Below, piece by piece: positions 28,175-36,963 of a stretch of 64,000 nucleotides of DNA. The notes beneath the pieces were generated by a model. It worked only from the letters and a program-made list of their open reading frames with translations, made no database searches and was not told the DNA's origin. How positions within the stretch are numbered: position 1 is the stretch's first letter; each line of letters opens with the position of its first letter. The translations under genes were made by a program, and so were the position numbers. Source of the stretch: a bacterium (GTDB lineage Bacteria > Pseudomonadota > Alphaproteobacteria > Caulobacterales > Hyphomonadaceae); the NCBI GenBank assembly GCA_016125045.1, contig WGML01000002.1, positions 248,001-312,000 of the forward strand, in the 5' to 3' direction.

Positions 28175-29269
28175 TTGATCAACGCCGCAGCCAACGCCCC
28201 GCGAACGCGCCCGGTCCGCGTGATGATCGTCGATGACAGCGCGGTCGCCCGCGGGCTCGTCCGCCGCTGGCTGACGGAGGCGGCGGGCGTCGAAGTGGCC
28301 GCGGTCTGCGCGGACGGCGAACAGGCCGTGCGGGAGGCCGCCTCGTCGGCCCCGGACGTGATCCTGCTCGATGTGGAAATGCCCAAGATGGATGGTCTTG
28401 CGGCGCTTCCGCTGCTGCGCAAGGCGGCCCCTCAGGCGCGCATCGTCATGGCCTCGGCGCTGACCCAGAAGGGCGGGCAGATCGCCATGCGGGCGATGAC
28501 GCTCGGCGCGGTGGATTGCATCGCCAAACCCGAAGCGAGCCGCATGGGCGGGGCGGACGCCTATCGCGACGAACTGGTCGCCAAGATTGTCGGGCTGGGG
28601 CCTTCGGGACCGCCGCGCGCGCCCGGTGCGCCGCCCGCGCCCTCGACTTCCTATTCGTTGCGCGGGCCAAGCCGGACGGCCGGAGTGAAGCCGCGGGCCC
28701 TGCTTGTTGCGTCATCCACCGGAGGGCCGCAGGCGCTGGTGAGCTTCCTCACACCGATCGCGCGCCGGATCGAGGCGCCGATCCTGATCGTCCAGCACAT
28801 GCCGCCGACCTTCACCACCATTCTCGCCGAGAAGCTCGGCCAGACGACGGGGCGGCGATGCATCGAGCCGAAGGACGGCCAGATGATTCAGTCCGGCGAG
28901 ATCTATCTTGCGCCCGGGGACTGGCACATGCGTCTCGCCGCGTCGGCGGCGGGGCCGTGCTTCCGGCTCGACCAGGGCGCGCCCGTGAATTTCTGCCGAC
29001 CGGCCGCGGACCCGATGTTTGCAAGCGCTGTCGACGTGCTGGCGGGGCGGGTGGTGGCGGTGGTGCTGACCGGTATGGGCTCGGACGGGCGGGCGGGCGC
29101 GCAGCGCGTCGTCGACGCGGGCGGTCGGGTCGGTGTGCAGGATGAAGCCTCGAGCGTGGTGTGGGGGATGCCCGGGGCGGTGGCGACGGCGGGACTCGCC
29201 GAAGTCGTGAAGCCATTGAGCGAGCTGGCGACCTGGACGCTGGCCGCGATGAACGGAGGTGCGGGGTGA
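28175..29269 (+). CDS. cheB: Chemotaxis methylesterase/deamidase CheB
   Basis: A 364-residue CheB. N-terminal receiver with the acidic pair VDDS and Asp66 (LLDVEMPKMDG). C-terminal methylesterase with the catalytic Ser181 (SSTGGPQAL), His208 (VQHMPP) and Asp304 (LTGMGSDG). A flexible proline-rich linker joins them (about 143-168). It removes methyl groups from chemoreceptors for adaptation. The start is TTG at 28175 with GGAGG nine bases upstream. The last codons overlap the cheR start (GTGA). Confidence 0.95.
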   Translation: MINAAANAPRTRPVRVMIVDDSAVARGLVRRWLTEAAGVEVAAVCADGEQAVREAASSAPDVILLDVEMPKMDGLAALPLLRKAAPQARIVMASALTQKGGQIAMRAMTLGAVDCIAKPEASRMGGADAYRDELVAKIVGLGPSGPPRAPGAPPAPSTSYSLRGPSRTAGVKPRALLVASSTGGPQALVSFLTPIARRIEAPILIVQHMPPTFTTILAEKLGQTTGRRCIEPKDGQMIQSGEIYLAPGDWHMRLAASAAGPCFRLDQGAPVNFCRPAADPMFASAVDVLAGRVVAVVLTGMGSDGRAGAQRVVDAGGRVGVQDEASSVVWGMPGAVATAGLAEVVKPLSELATWTLAAMNGGAG

Positions 29270-30093
29270 ACGCGTCGGATTTCGATTATATCTGCCAGCT
29301 CGTCTACAAGCGGTCCGGCATCGTGATCACACAGGACAAGGGCTATCTGATCGACAGCCGGCTCGGTCCGCTGGCGCGGCGCGAGGGGCTGCCCTCGATC
29401 GACGATCTCGTGCAGGTGCTGCGGTCGCGCCGCGAGGAGCGGCTGATGGCTCAGGTCGTCGACGCGATGACGACGAACGAGACGTTCTTCTTCCGTGACA
29501 AGACGCCGTTCGACCATCTGAAGGAGGAGGTTCTGCCCAAGCTGTCGCAGGCGCGGCGGGGCGGGCGGATCCGCATCTGGTGCGCGGCGTGTTCGACGGG
29601 TCAGGAGCCTTATTCCATCGCGATGATGCTGGATCAGTCGCCGGCGATCGCATCCGGGACGGTGGTGGAGATCGTTGCAACCGACATCTCCGACCGCACG
29701 CTGGAGAAGGCGAGATCGGGCCTCTACACCCAGTTCGAGGTGCAGCGCGGCCTGCCGATCCAGATGCTGATGCAGTATTTCACACAGGCCGATGAGCAGT
29801 GGCGGATCGCCGAGCGGCTGCGGTCGCGGGTGTCGTTCCGCAAATTGAACCTGCTTGAGTCGTTTGCGGCGCTTGGCAAGTTCGACGTGGTGCTGTGCCG
29901 CAACGTGCTGATCTATTTCGATCAGCCGACGAAGACGGACATTCTGAACCGGGTGGCCGCCCAGCTGGCGCCGGATGGGTATCTCATGCTTGGCGCGGCC
30001 GAGACCGTGATCGGCGTCACCACCATGTTCGAGGCGTCTAGGGAGCGGCGCGGGCTCTACACGCCCTCCCAGAAGGCGGTGAAGGCGGCCTGA
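29266..30093 (+). CDS. cheR: Chemotaxis receptor methyltransferase CheR
   Basis: A 275-residue CheR. The N-terminal helical domain (ASDFDYICQLVYKRSGIVI) precedes the SAM-binding fold with IWCAACSTGQEPYSIAM and DVVLCRNVLIYFD. It methylates receptor glutamates using S-adenosylmethionine. The GTG at 29266 overlaps the cheB stop and has GGAGG upstream, so translation is coupled; the longer frame from 29161 would overlap cheB by more than 100 bases. It is the last gene of the che operon. Confidence 0.94.
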   Translation: MNASDFDYICQLVYKRSGIVITQDKGYLIDSRLGPLARREGLPSIDDLVQVLRSRREERLMAQVVDAMTTNETFFFRDKTPFDHLKEEVLPKLSQARRGGRIRIWCAACSTGQEPYSIAMMLDQSPAIASGTVVEIVATDISDRTLEKARSGLYTQFEVQRGLPIQMLMQYFTQADEQWRIAERLRSRVSFRKLNLLESFAALGKFDVVLCRNVLIYFDQPTKTDILNRVAAQLAPDGYLMLGAAETVIGVTTMFEASRERRGLYTPSQKAVKAA

Positions 30094-30216
30094 CGCGGCG
30101 AGGCGGGCCGGGCCGTGTGAAGCCGTGCGCCCCGTCATCAAACATTCAGGATTCCATCACACGATCGTTATCCAGCCCAGATAGGTCTCCCGGTGCCATA
30201 GGCCGGAGGGACGACA

Positions 30217-32826
30217 ATGAAACTGCATCTGATGCTCGCGGGATCGATCAGTGTACTGATCTGGTCCGGTGCCGCGCAGGCCCAGTCCGCTGACACCGGC
30301 GACACGATCGTCGTCACGGGGACGGCGCTGTCGCGCCAGAGCGCGCTCGAACAGAAGAAGGACGATGCCCGGGTCATCGAGGCGCTGGGCGTCGACGAAC
30401 TTGGTCAGCTTCCGGACAAGAATGTCGGCGAGAGCCTGAACCGCCTGCCCGGCGTGACCATGCTGGTGGAGAAGGGCGAGGGCCGCTACGTGCAGATCCG
30501 CGGCGTCGCGGCGAACCTGAACAATGTCACGATCAACGGGGTTCAGCTCGGCTCCCCGGAAGTCGAACTCGGCGGCCGCCAGGCGCCGCTCGACATCATC
30601 TCGGGCGGTGTGCTGAGCCGCGTCCAGGTGGTGAAGACACCGACCCCGGACATGGATGCACAGGGCATTGGCGGAACGGTGAATGTCGAGACGGCGATGC
30701 CGTTCGACCGGCCCGACGCGCTTTACGGCTACCTCACCGCCCGCGCCGGATATGAGGAAATCCGGCCGCGCGACGAGGCTTATGCGGGCGCGGACCCCTA
30801 TGCGCTCGACGGGACGATCTCGGGCAAGATCGGGGACACGTTCGGCTGGCTCGCGGCCGCGACCTGGTCCGACCGCGAATACGTGGCCGAGGGCATTTTC
30901 CAGGACGACTGGACGCAGGTTCCGAACCAGCCGGCCGGCACGTATCTTCCGGTCAATGTGAAGAACAACTACTACCTCATCGGCCGCGAACGGTTCAATT
31001 TCAACGGTGCCCTCGAGTGGCGGCCGAACGATGACGCGAAGTACTTTGTTCGTGGTTTCTACGGCGACTGGAGCGAGTATCAGCATCGCAACCGCTATGA
31101 GCAGAACCTCTCGTCGAGCCGCATCACGCTGACCTCGCCGACGACCGGAACTCAGAACACCGATCGCATCCTCGCCAACATCCGGCTCGAGTATGCCGAC
31201 AAGGTTGTGTCGTCGATCGCGGCCGGCGGCGAGAACGACCTTGGCGGGTTGACGGTCGACTATCTGATCCAGGCGAACCGGAACGAGATCGACGAGCCCA
31301 ACGACAATTGGGAATGGCGCTCATCCACCACGGCGGTGGGCCCGAGCACATTCGTCGTGAACGGCGATGGCGTCGTCACCATCACGCCGAACGCCGGCAC
31401 GCCGGACCGCACCAATCCGTCGCTTCTGCCATTGCGCCGCGTCCGGTTCTTCGAACAGAATCTGGAAGAGCACGCCCGGATCGCGCAAGTGAACGCGACC
31501 TGGGACGCCAATGGCGCGATAGAGCTGAAAGGCGGCCTCAAAATCTCGACGACCGAACGCAATCTCGACGCCGAGCAAATGGAGTATGGTCCAGCGGGCT
31601 CGCCGACCTTGAACCTCGGTTCGTCGCCGGACTTCACGCGCGGCGGCTTCATCAACACGGTGTCGGCCGGGAACGCGCCAAACATCTGGCTCGACATCGA
31701 CGGGATGAACCGGTTCTTCCAGGACCCGGCGAACCGATCGCGCTTCGCGCTCAACACGGGCAACACTTTCACGGCGGGCTTCGCGTCGGACTATGCGCTG
31801 ACCGAACAGATCCTCGCGGCCTATGGCATGGCGACCGGCGAGTTCGGCCCGCTTCAGGTGATTGGCGGCGTGCGCGTTGAGCAGACAGACATCGACAGTT
31901 CTGGCTTCCTGCTGCGCGGCGTGACCACGCCCGGCCGCGTCAACGCCGGCGGCGACTACACCGAGGTGTTGCCAGCGCTGCTCGTCAACTATCGCCCGAG
32001 CGACTCCTGGGTGGCGCGGGGGGCGGTGACGCGGGCGCTCGGCCGTCCGGACTACGACCAGATCGCCCCGCGCTCGACCTTCAGCGAAAACGGGGCCATC
32101 GGGTCGCTGTCGATCGGCAATCCGGACCTCGTGGCGCGCAAGTCGTGGAATTACGACGCGTCGATCGAATGGTATCCGAACGCGCTCACGGCGGTCTCGG
32201 CGTCGATCTTCTACAAGGACATCTCGGATCAGCTCGCAGGCGACACGACCTCGTTTACGACCCAGGCCGACATGCAGGCGGAACTCGCGCGCCGGGGCCT
32301 GACGGGCATCGACACGTCGGGCCTCACACGCGTCAACGTCTCGTCGACGATCAACGCCGGGTCCGCGACCCTGTCCGGCGTGGAGCTGAACGCGCAGGCC
32401 CAGTTCGATTTCCTGCCCGCGCCGTTTGATGGATTTGGCGCTTCGGGCACCGCGACCTTCATCGACGGCGAGGTGGAGCTGCCGGGTGGGGGGACCGCCC
32501 CGCTCGAGGGACAGGCGGAGCGCACCTACGCGTTCACGCTGTTCTACCAGAAGGGCGCGATCGACGCCTCGGTGAGCTACGCCTACAATGACAGCTATCT
32601 GACCGACAACAACGCCGACCCGGCCTTCCGTCTGGATCAGGGCGAGTTCGGGCGCTGGGATGCGAAAGTGTCCTACGCGGTCTCCGATCGGCTGAAGGTC
32701 TTCCTGGAAGGCGTGAACCTGAACGATGAACCGACGACGGAGTTCCAGGGCGGACGCGTGAACCAGAACACCGAATTCGAGTTCGTCGGCCGCACCGTCT
32801 ATGTGGGCCTGAGCTGGGGGTTCTGA
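30217..32826 (+). CDS. TonB-dependent receptor
   Basis: An 869-residue outer-membrane receptor. Signal peptide ends AQA/QSA (about residue 23). A TonB-box-like segment (DTIVVTGT) is followed by the plug (DELGQLPDKNVGESLNRLPGV, VQIRGVAANLNNVTINGVQL) and a long beta-barrel ending in an aromatic strand (GLSWGF). It belongs to the Caulobacterales-type subfamily that imports sugars or other large nutrients; the substrate is unknown. GGAGGG precedes the ATG. The lipoprotein gene that follows at 17 bases may assist it. Confidence 0.93.
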   Translation: MKLHLMLAGSISVLIWSGAAQAQSADTGDTIVVTGTALSRQSALEQKKDDARVIEALGVDELGQLPDKNVGESLNRLPGVTMLVEKGEGRYVQIRGVAANLNNVTINGVQLGSPEVELGGRQAPLDIISGGVLSRVQVVKTPTPDMDAQGIGGTVNVETAMPFDRPDALYGYLTARAGYEEIRPRDEAYAGADPYALDGTISGKIGDTFGWLAAATWSDREYVAEGIFQDDWTQVPNQPAGTYLPVNVKNNYYLIGRERFNFNGALEWRPNDDAKYFVRGFYGDWSEYQHRNRYEQNLSSSRITLTSPTTGTQNTDRILANIRLEYADKVVSSIAAGGENDLGGLTVDYLIQANRNEIDEPNDNWEWRSSTTAVGPSTFVVNGDGVVTITPNAGTPDRTNPSLLPLRRVRFFEQNLEEHARIAQVNATWDANGAIELKGGLKISTTERNLDAEQMEYGPAGSPTLNLGSSPDFTRGGFINTVSAGNAPNIWLDIDGMNRFFQDPANRSRFALNTGNTFTAGFASDYALTEQILAAYGMATGEFGPLQVIGGVRVEQTDIDSSGFLLRGVTTPGRVNAGGDYTEVLPALLVNYRPSDSWVARGAVTRALGRPDYDQIAPRSTFSENGAIGSLSIGNPDLVARKSWNYDASIEWYPNALTAVSASIFYKDISDQLAGDTTSFTTQADMQAELARRGLTGIDTSGLTRVNVSSTINAGSATLSGVELNAQAQFDFLPAPFDGFGASGTATFIDGEVELPGGGTAPLEGQAERTYAFTLFYQKGAIDASVSYAYNDSYLTDNNADPAFRLDQGEFGRWDAKVSYAVSDRLKVFLEGVNLNDEPTTEFQGGRVNQNTEFEFVGRTVYVGLSWGF

Positions 32827-32843
32827 TCGCGCCGCGACGCAAG

Positions 32844-33818
32844 GTGTCAAGCGGCCGGCGGTGGAGGCGAAGCCCCAGCTGGGCGGCCGCGATAGCGTCG
32901 ATCGCGGCCGTCGCGGCGGTCGGCTGCGTGCAGTCGCCGTTGGACGGGGCCGGGCAGGCGGCGGTCGGCTCCCTTCAGCGCCTCCCGCCGGAGCTGAATG
33001 GACCTGAGTATGTCCCGCCGCCGGCCCAGCAGCGTGAATCACTTACGCTTTCTGAGATCGCCGCAGCTGAAGCGGACCAGGGGGTCGCGGTCGACGCGGA
33101 CTATCTCTACGCCGTCGACAACTCCGCGATCGGCAAGTATTCGCGTTCATCGGGTGAGCGGGTCGGCGGCTGGAGCGGGCCCCGCGACGGGCTGATCCGG
33201 CACCTCAACAGCTGCTTTGCGGAGCGGGGTAAGCTGTGGTGCGCGAACTCGAACTTTTCGCAGACGCCGATGGCGTCCTCGGTCGAACGGTTCGACGCGC
33301 GGACGATGACTCATGACGGAACGCACAGTCTCGGCTTGACCGATGAAGGGTCGCTCACCTGGTTCGACCGTTTCCGGGGCGGCTGGATCGCAGGCTTCGC
33401 CCACTATGACGGCAATGGCGGCTCAGGCTTCAAGGATCATCGCTATTCGAGCGTGGTGACGTTCGATTCACGGTGGCGGCGGACCGGAGGCTGGCTGTTC
33501 CCCGCCACGGTTGTGGAGCGCATGTCCCCCGACGCGGCGTCCGGCGGCGCGATCGGCCCGGACGGGCTGCTCTATGTGATGGGGCGCAACCGGCCGGAAA
33601 TGTATGTTCTCGCGGCGCCGTCCAAGGGGCCGGTGATGATCCATGTCGCCACGATCGCGGTGGAGGCGGAAGGCCAGGCTTTCTCGTGGGAGCGGGGGGC
33701 GAGCGCCCGAACGGAGCGGATCGTCCATGTGATCGACCGGCGCCGGTTCCTGCTGCGGCGGTTGAAGATCCCGCCGGTCGATCTTGCGGCCTATCCTGAC
33801 GCGCGCCGCCTCGACTGA
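32844..33818 (+). CDS. Predicted surface lipoprotein downstream of the receptor
   Basis: A 324-residue protein. It begins with GTG; the signal segment ends AVGC (Cys28), a plausible lipobox. The mature part is rich in short beta strands with W/Y/G turns (YLYAVDNSAIGKY, GLLYVMGRNRPEMYVLA) as in propeller-fold proteins, but no catalytic motif is recognised. It starts 17 bases after the TonB-dependent receptor gene, so it may be its lipoprotein partner. Function not assigned. Confidence 0.6.
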   Translation: MSSGRRWRRSPSWAAAIASIAAVAAVGCVQSPLDGAGQAAVGSLQRLPPELNGPEYVPPPAQQRESLTLSEIAAAEADQGVAVDADYLYAVDNSAIGKYSRSSGERVGGWSGPRDGLIRHLNSCFAERGKLWCANSNFSQTPMASSVERFDARTMTHDGTHSLGLTDEGSLTWFDRFRGGWIAGFAHYDGNGGSGFKDHRYSSVVTFDSRWRRTGGWLFPATVVERMSPDAASGGAIGPDGLLYVMGRNRPEMYVLAAPSKGPVMIHVATIAVEAEGQAFSWERGASARTERIVHVIDRRRFLLRRLKIPPVDLAAYPDARRLD

Positions 33819-33974
33819 ACGGTCCACAGGCGGGCCGGGGGGGCTCGAAAATCGAGAGTTTCACTCCCGTTTGGAACGACTTAAGGTGGCATGTCGGCCG
33901 CGATCCCGCCCGCGCGGCTGCGACGAACGCAATTCGGTCCCAGTCCCACCTCCAAGCCTCTGCCGGAGACCCAA

Positions 33975-35186
33975 ATGTCCGACCTTCGAGACGCCTATGT
34001 CTGCGACGCCGTGCGAACGCCGATCGGTCGCTATGGCGGGGCGCTGGCGAAGGTGAGGGCGGACGATCTCGGCGCCGAGCCGCTGCGGGCGCTCGCCGCG
34101 CGCAATCCATCGGTCGATCTCGGGGCGATCGACGACGTCATCTACGGCAACGTCAATCAGGCGGGAGAGGACAACCGCAATGTCGCCCGCATGGCGCTGC
34201 TGCTCGCCGGATATCCGAAGGAAGTCTCCGGCGTGACCGTGAACCGGCTCTGCGCCTCGGGCCTCCAGGCGGTGGGCGATGCGGCGCGGGGCGTGAGACT
34301 CGGCGAGCTCGATCTCGTGGTCGCGGGCGGCGTGGAGCACATGACGCGCTCGCCCTTCGTGCTCGGCAAGGCGGAGAACGCCTTCGACCGCACGGCGGAG
34401 CTTCAGGATACGACCATCGGCTGGCGGTTCGTGAACCCGAAGATGCTGGAGATGTATGGCACCGATTCGATGCCCGAGACCGGCGAGAACGTCGCCGCCG
34501 AGCATCAGATCAGCCGCGAGGCGCAGGACGCTTTCGCGCTGCGCAGCCAGCAGAAGGCGGCGCGGGCGATCGAGGCGGGCTATTTCCGTGAGGAGATCGT
34601 TCCGATCGTCATTCGCGAACGCAAGGGCGAGCGGGTGGTCGACGCCGACGAACACCCGCGTCCGGAGACGACGGCCGAGGGGCTCGCAAAGCTCGGTACG
34701 CCGTTCAGGTCCCCCGGCACGGTGACGGCGGGCAACGCCTCGGGCGTCAATGACGGGGCGGCGGCGATGTTCGTGGCGAGCGAAGCGGCCGCGCGCAGGC
34801 ACGGGCTGACCCCGCGCGCCCGCGTGCTCGGCATGGCGTCGGCGGGCGTCGCGCCGCGGGTGATGGGAATCGGCCCGATCCCGGCGGTGGAGAAGCTAAC
34901 GGCGCGGCTCGGACTGCGGGTCGCGGACTTTGACGTGATCGAACTCAACGAGGCGTTTGCGAGCCAGTCGCTCGCGGTCCTGCGCGGGCTTGGACTGCCG
35001 GACGACGCAGACCACGTGAACCCGAATGGCGGCGCCATCGCGCTCGGTCATCCGCTCGGCGCATCGGGCGCGCGGCTGGTGCTGACGGCGGTGCATCAGA
35101 TGGAGAAGGTGGGCGCCAGACGCGCGCTCTGCACACTCTGCATCGGCGTCGGGCAGGGGCTCGCGTTGGCGCTCGAACGGGTGTGA
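33975..35186 (+). CDS. Acetyl-CoA C-acyltransferase (thiolase, 3-oxoadipyl-CoA thiolase-like)
   Basis: A 403-residue thiolase. Active-site Cys93 ([11 protein letters not shown]), His in [16 protein letters not shown] and the second Cys in [10 protein letters not shown] are all present. The blocks [11 protein letters not shown] and [13 protein letters not shown] resemble PcaF/PaaE-type 3-oxoadipyl-CoA thiolases, but a general beta-ketothiolase cannot be ruled out. The start at 33975 follows CGGAGAC; the longer frame from 33891 adds atypical residues. It makes or uses acetyl-CoA in the cytoplasm. It is flanked by unrelated envelope genes. Confidence 0.92.
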   Translation: MSDLRDAYVCDAVRTPIGRYGGALAKVRADDLGAEPLRALAARNPSVDLGAIDDVIYGNVNQAGEDNRNVARMALLLAGYPKEVSGVTVNRLCASGLQAVGDAARGVRLGELDLVVAGGVEHMTRSPFVLGKAENAFDRTAELQDTTIGWRFVNPKMLEMYGTDSMPETGENVAAEHQISREAQDAFALRSQQKAARAIEAGYFREEIVPIVIRERKGERVVDADEHPRPETTAEGLAKLGTPFRSPGTVTAGNASGVNDGAAAMFVASEAAARRHGLTPRARVLGMASAGVAPRVMGIGPIPAVEKLTARLGLRVADFDVIELNEAFASQSLAVLRGLGLPDDADHVNPNGGAIALGHPLGASGARLVLTAVHQMEKVGARRALCTLCIGVGQGLALALERV

Positions 35187-35323
35187 GCGTGCGAGAGGCG
35201 AGCGAAGATCGCCGCTGTCATGCAACTGACCGACTTCGCGGCTAGGGTCGGCCTGCAGGGACGGCGTGATGTCGAGGCGTGACGCCCGGCGCCGGACCCG
35301 GACAGACGAAAGGGGCGAGGGCG

Positions 35324-36535
35324 ATGAAGACGGTGATGACGAGCGTTGCGGTGCTGGCGGCTGCGGCGGTGTGGGGGTGCTCGCCAGCCGGGGGCGGCGG
35401 CGAGACGGTCGCGGCTCCTGCGTGCGACCTCGCGGCGCTGTCGGCGGAAGCCGCGGAGACGGCGCTGGCGGGGTGCGGCCGCGCATGGATCGACGCCAAT
35501 GTGCGGTTGAACGAGACCCAGTCGATCGGGACCCACAATTCCTTCAAGCAGGCGATCCCCGAAGCCGTGATGTCGGAGATCGCCAAGCGCAACGCCAATG
35601 CGGCGGTGGGGCTGGATTACGAGCATCCGGTGCTGGCGGTGCAGTTCGATAAGGGCGCGCGCAAGCTCGAACTCGACCCTTATTACGATCCGGTCGGCGG
35701 CCGGTTCTCGAACCCGCTGGCGGTGAGGATGATGGCCGCTTCCGGCGCGACGCCGCCGCCCTTCGACGCAGAGGCGCTGGCGGCGCCCGGGATCAAGGTG
35801 TTCCACACGCCGGACATTGATTACTGGTCCCATTGCTACACGCTCGCCAAATGCATGTCGGATGTGGTGGCGTGGTCCGATGCCCACCCGGACCATGCGC
35901 CGATCCTGATCATGCTGAACACGAAGTCGAGCGGCGTCTCCTGGGAGGGGGCGACCGAGGTGCTGGCCTGGGACAAGGCGGCGTTCGACATGATGGACGC
36001 GGAAATCCTCTCCGTCGTGCCGCGCGAGAAGATCATCACGCCGGATGAGGTGCGCGGGGATTTCCCAACCTTGCGCGAGGCGGTGCTGGCCGGAAACTGG
36101 CCGACGCTCGGCAAGGCGCGCGGGCGGATCCTGTTCGCGATCGACAACGGAGTGGAGACGACGGACCTGTACATTGAGGGGCGCCCCAATCTCACCGGCC
36201 GGCTCGCCTTCCCGAACACGCGTCCGGATGCGCCCGAGGCCGCCTATTTCACGATGAACGACGCGTTCGGCGAGGGGGAGCTGATCCGGGAACGGGTGGC
36301 GCAGGGCTTCCTCGTGCGCACGCGCGCCGACGCCAACACGACCGAAGCGCGCACCAACGACCGCACCCGCCTCGACGCCGCGCTCGCGTCCGGCGCGCAA
36401 TGGGTGTCGACCGACTATCAGACGCCGAACCCGGAATTCGGGACGGGCTATGCCGCGACCCTGCCGGACGGCGCGACCGCCCGGTGCAATCCTGTGAATG
36501 CGGCCGCAAAATGCGGATCGGTGAAGGTGGATTAG
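35324..36535 (+). CDS. Phosphatidylinositol-specific phospholipase C-like lipoprotein
   Basis: A 403-residue exported protein. A lipobox VWGC (Cys19) follows a short signal. The catalytic domain is of the calcium-dependent PI-PLC-C1-like type: His71 in SIGTHNSFKQ, ARKLELDPYYDP with metal-binding acidic residues, and His161 in VFHTPDIDY. Family members hydrolyse phosphoinositides or related phosphodiesters; bacterial targets are not well known. As a lipoprotein near a TonB-dependent receptor and the DUF3089 hydrolase it may help to use phospholipid or phosphoester nutrients (inference). Confidence 0.8.
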   Translation: MKTVMTSVAVLAAAAVWGCSPAGGGGETVAAPACDLAALSAEAAETALAGCGRAWIDANVRLNETQSIGTHNSFKQAIPEAVMSEIAKRNANAAVGLDYEHPVLAVQFDKGARKLELDPYYDPVGGRFSNPLAVRMMAASGATPPPFDAEALAAPGIKVFHTPDIDYWSHCYTLAKCMSDVVAWSDAHPDHAPILIMLNTKSSGVSWEGATEVLAWDKAAFDMMDAEILSVVPREKIITPDEVRGDFPTLREAVLAGNWPTLGKARGRILFAIDNGVETTDLYIEGRPNLTGRLAFPNTRPDAPEAAYFTMNDAFGEGELIRERVAQGFLVRTRADANTTEARTNDRTRLDAALASGAQWVSTDYQTPNPEFGTGYAATLPDGATARCNPVNAAAKCGSVKVD

Positions 36536-36565
36536 CGGGATGCGCGAGAGTTCGGCCGAAACGCG

Positions 36566-36685
36566 TCAGGCCGCCGCCCTGACGCGCGCCGCGAGGAGAC
36601 TGATCCCCAGCCATATGCCGATCACCACAGCCAGGAACGACAGCGCGCCGAACGGAAGCAGGACAGTGAGGTTGGGTCGGGTCAC
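36566..36685 (-). CDS. Possible 39-residue single-helix membrane peptide
   Basis: An open frame of 39 codons starting with GTG at 36685 and ending at 36566. It has a short polar head (MTRPN), a continuous hydrophobic segment of about 22 residues (ALSFLAVVIGIWLGISLLAA) and a positively charged tail (RVRAAA). This looks like a small single-span membrane protein and not random sequence. The ribosome site is weak (AGAAG). It lies in a 428-base gap between the PI-PLC and DUF3089 genes; the rest of that gap (36686-36963) shows nothing else. Confidence 0.4.
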   Translation of the reverse strand: MTRPNLTVLLPFGALSFLAVVIGIWLGISLLAARVRAAA

Positions 36686-36963
36686 GCGGCTTCTTCTGTT
36701 CGGATAGGGGATGCAGGATCGTTCGGTGCTTGCGGGCCAGGCTGCACGACCCGAGCAGAGCGCGGCGCAGTTGGACGGTCACAAAAGTGTTCCAGATTCG
36801 CGCCGCCGCCAAATCGAACATCTCGTCTCTTGCTGCAGAGGGTGATCGAACCAGTGTTTGGAGGGTTTCCCGTCAGGCGACGCCAGAGCTTTCTCCGCCC
36901 TTGCTCAGTCGCCTCGTCGACCGGTAGTTTGCGAGGCAATGACATAAACCGGGAGGACATCGG

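Noticed and set aside
31321-33042. 573-codon minus-strand frame across the TonB-dependent receptor
   Set aside because: Shadow of the receptor and lipoprotein genes; biased Arg/His composition and no domain.
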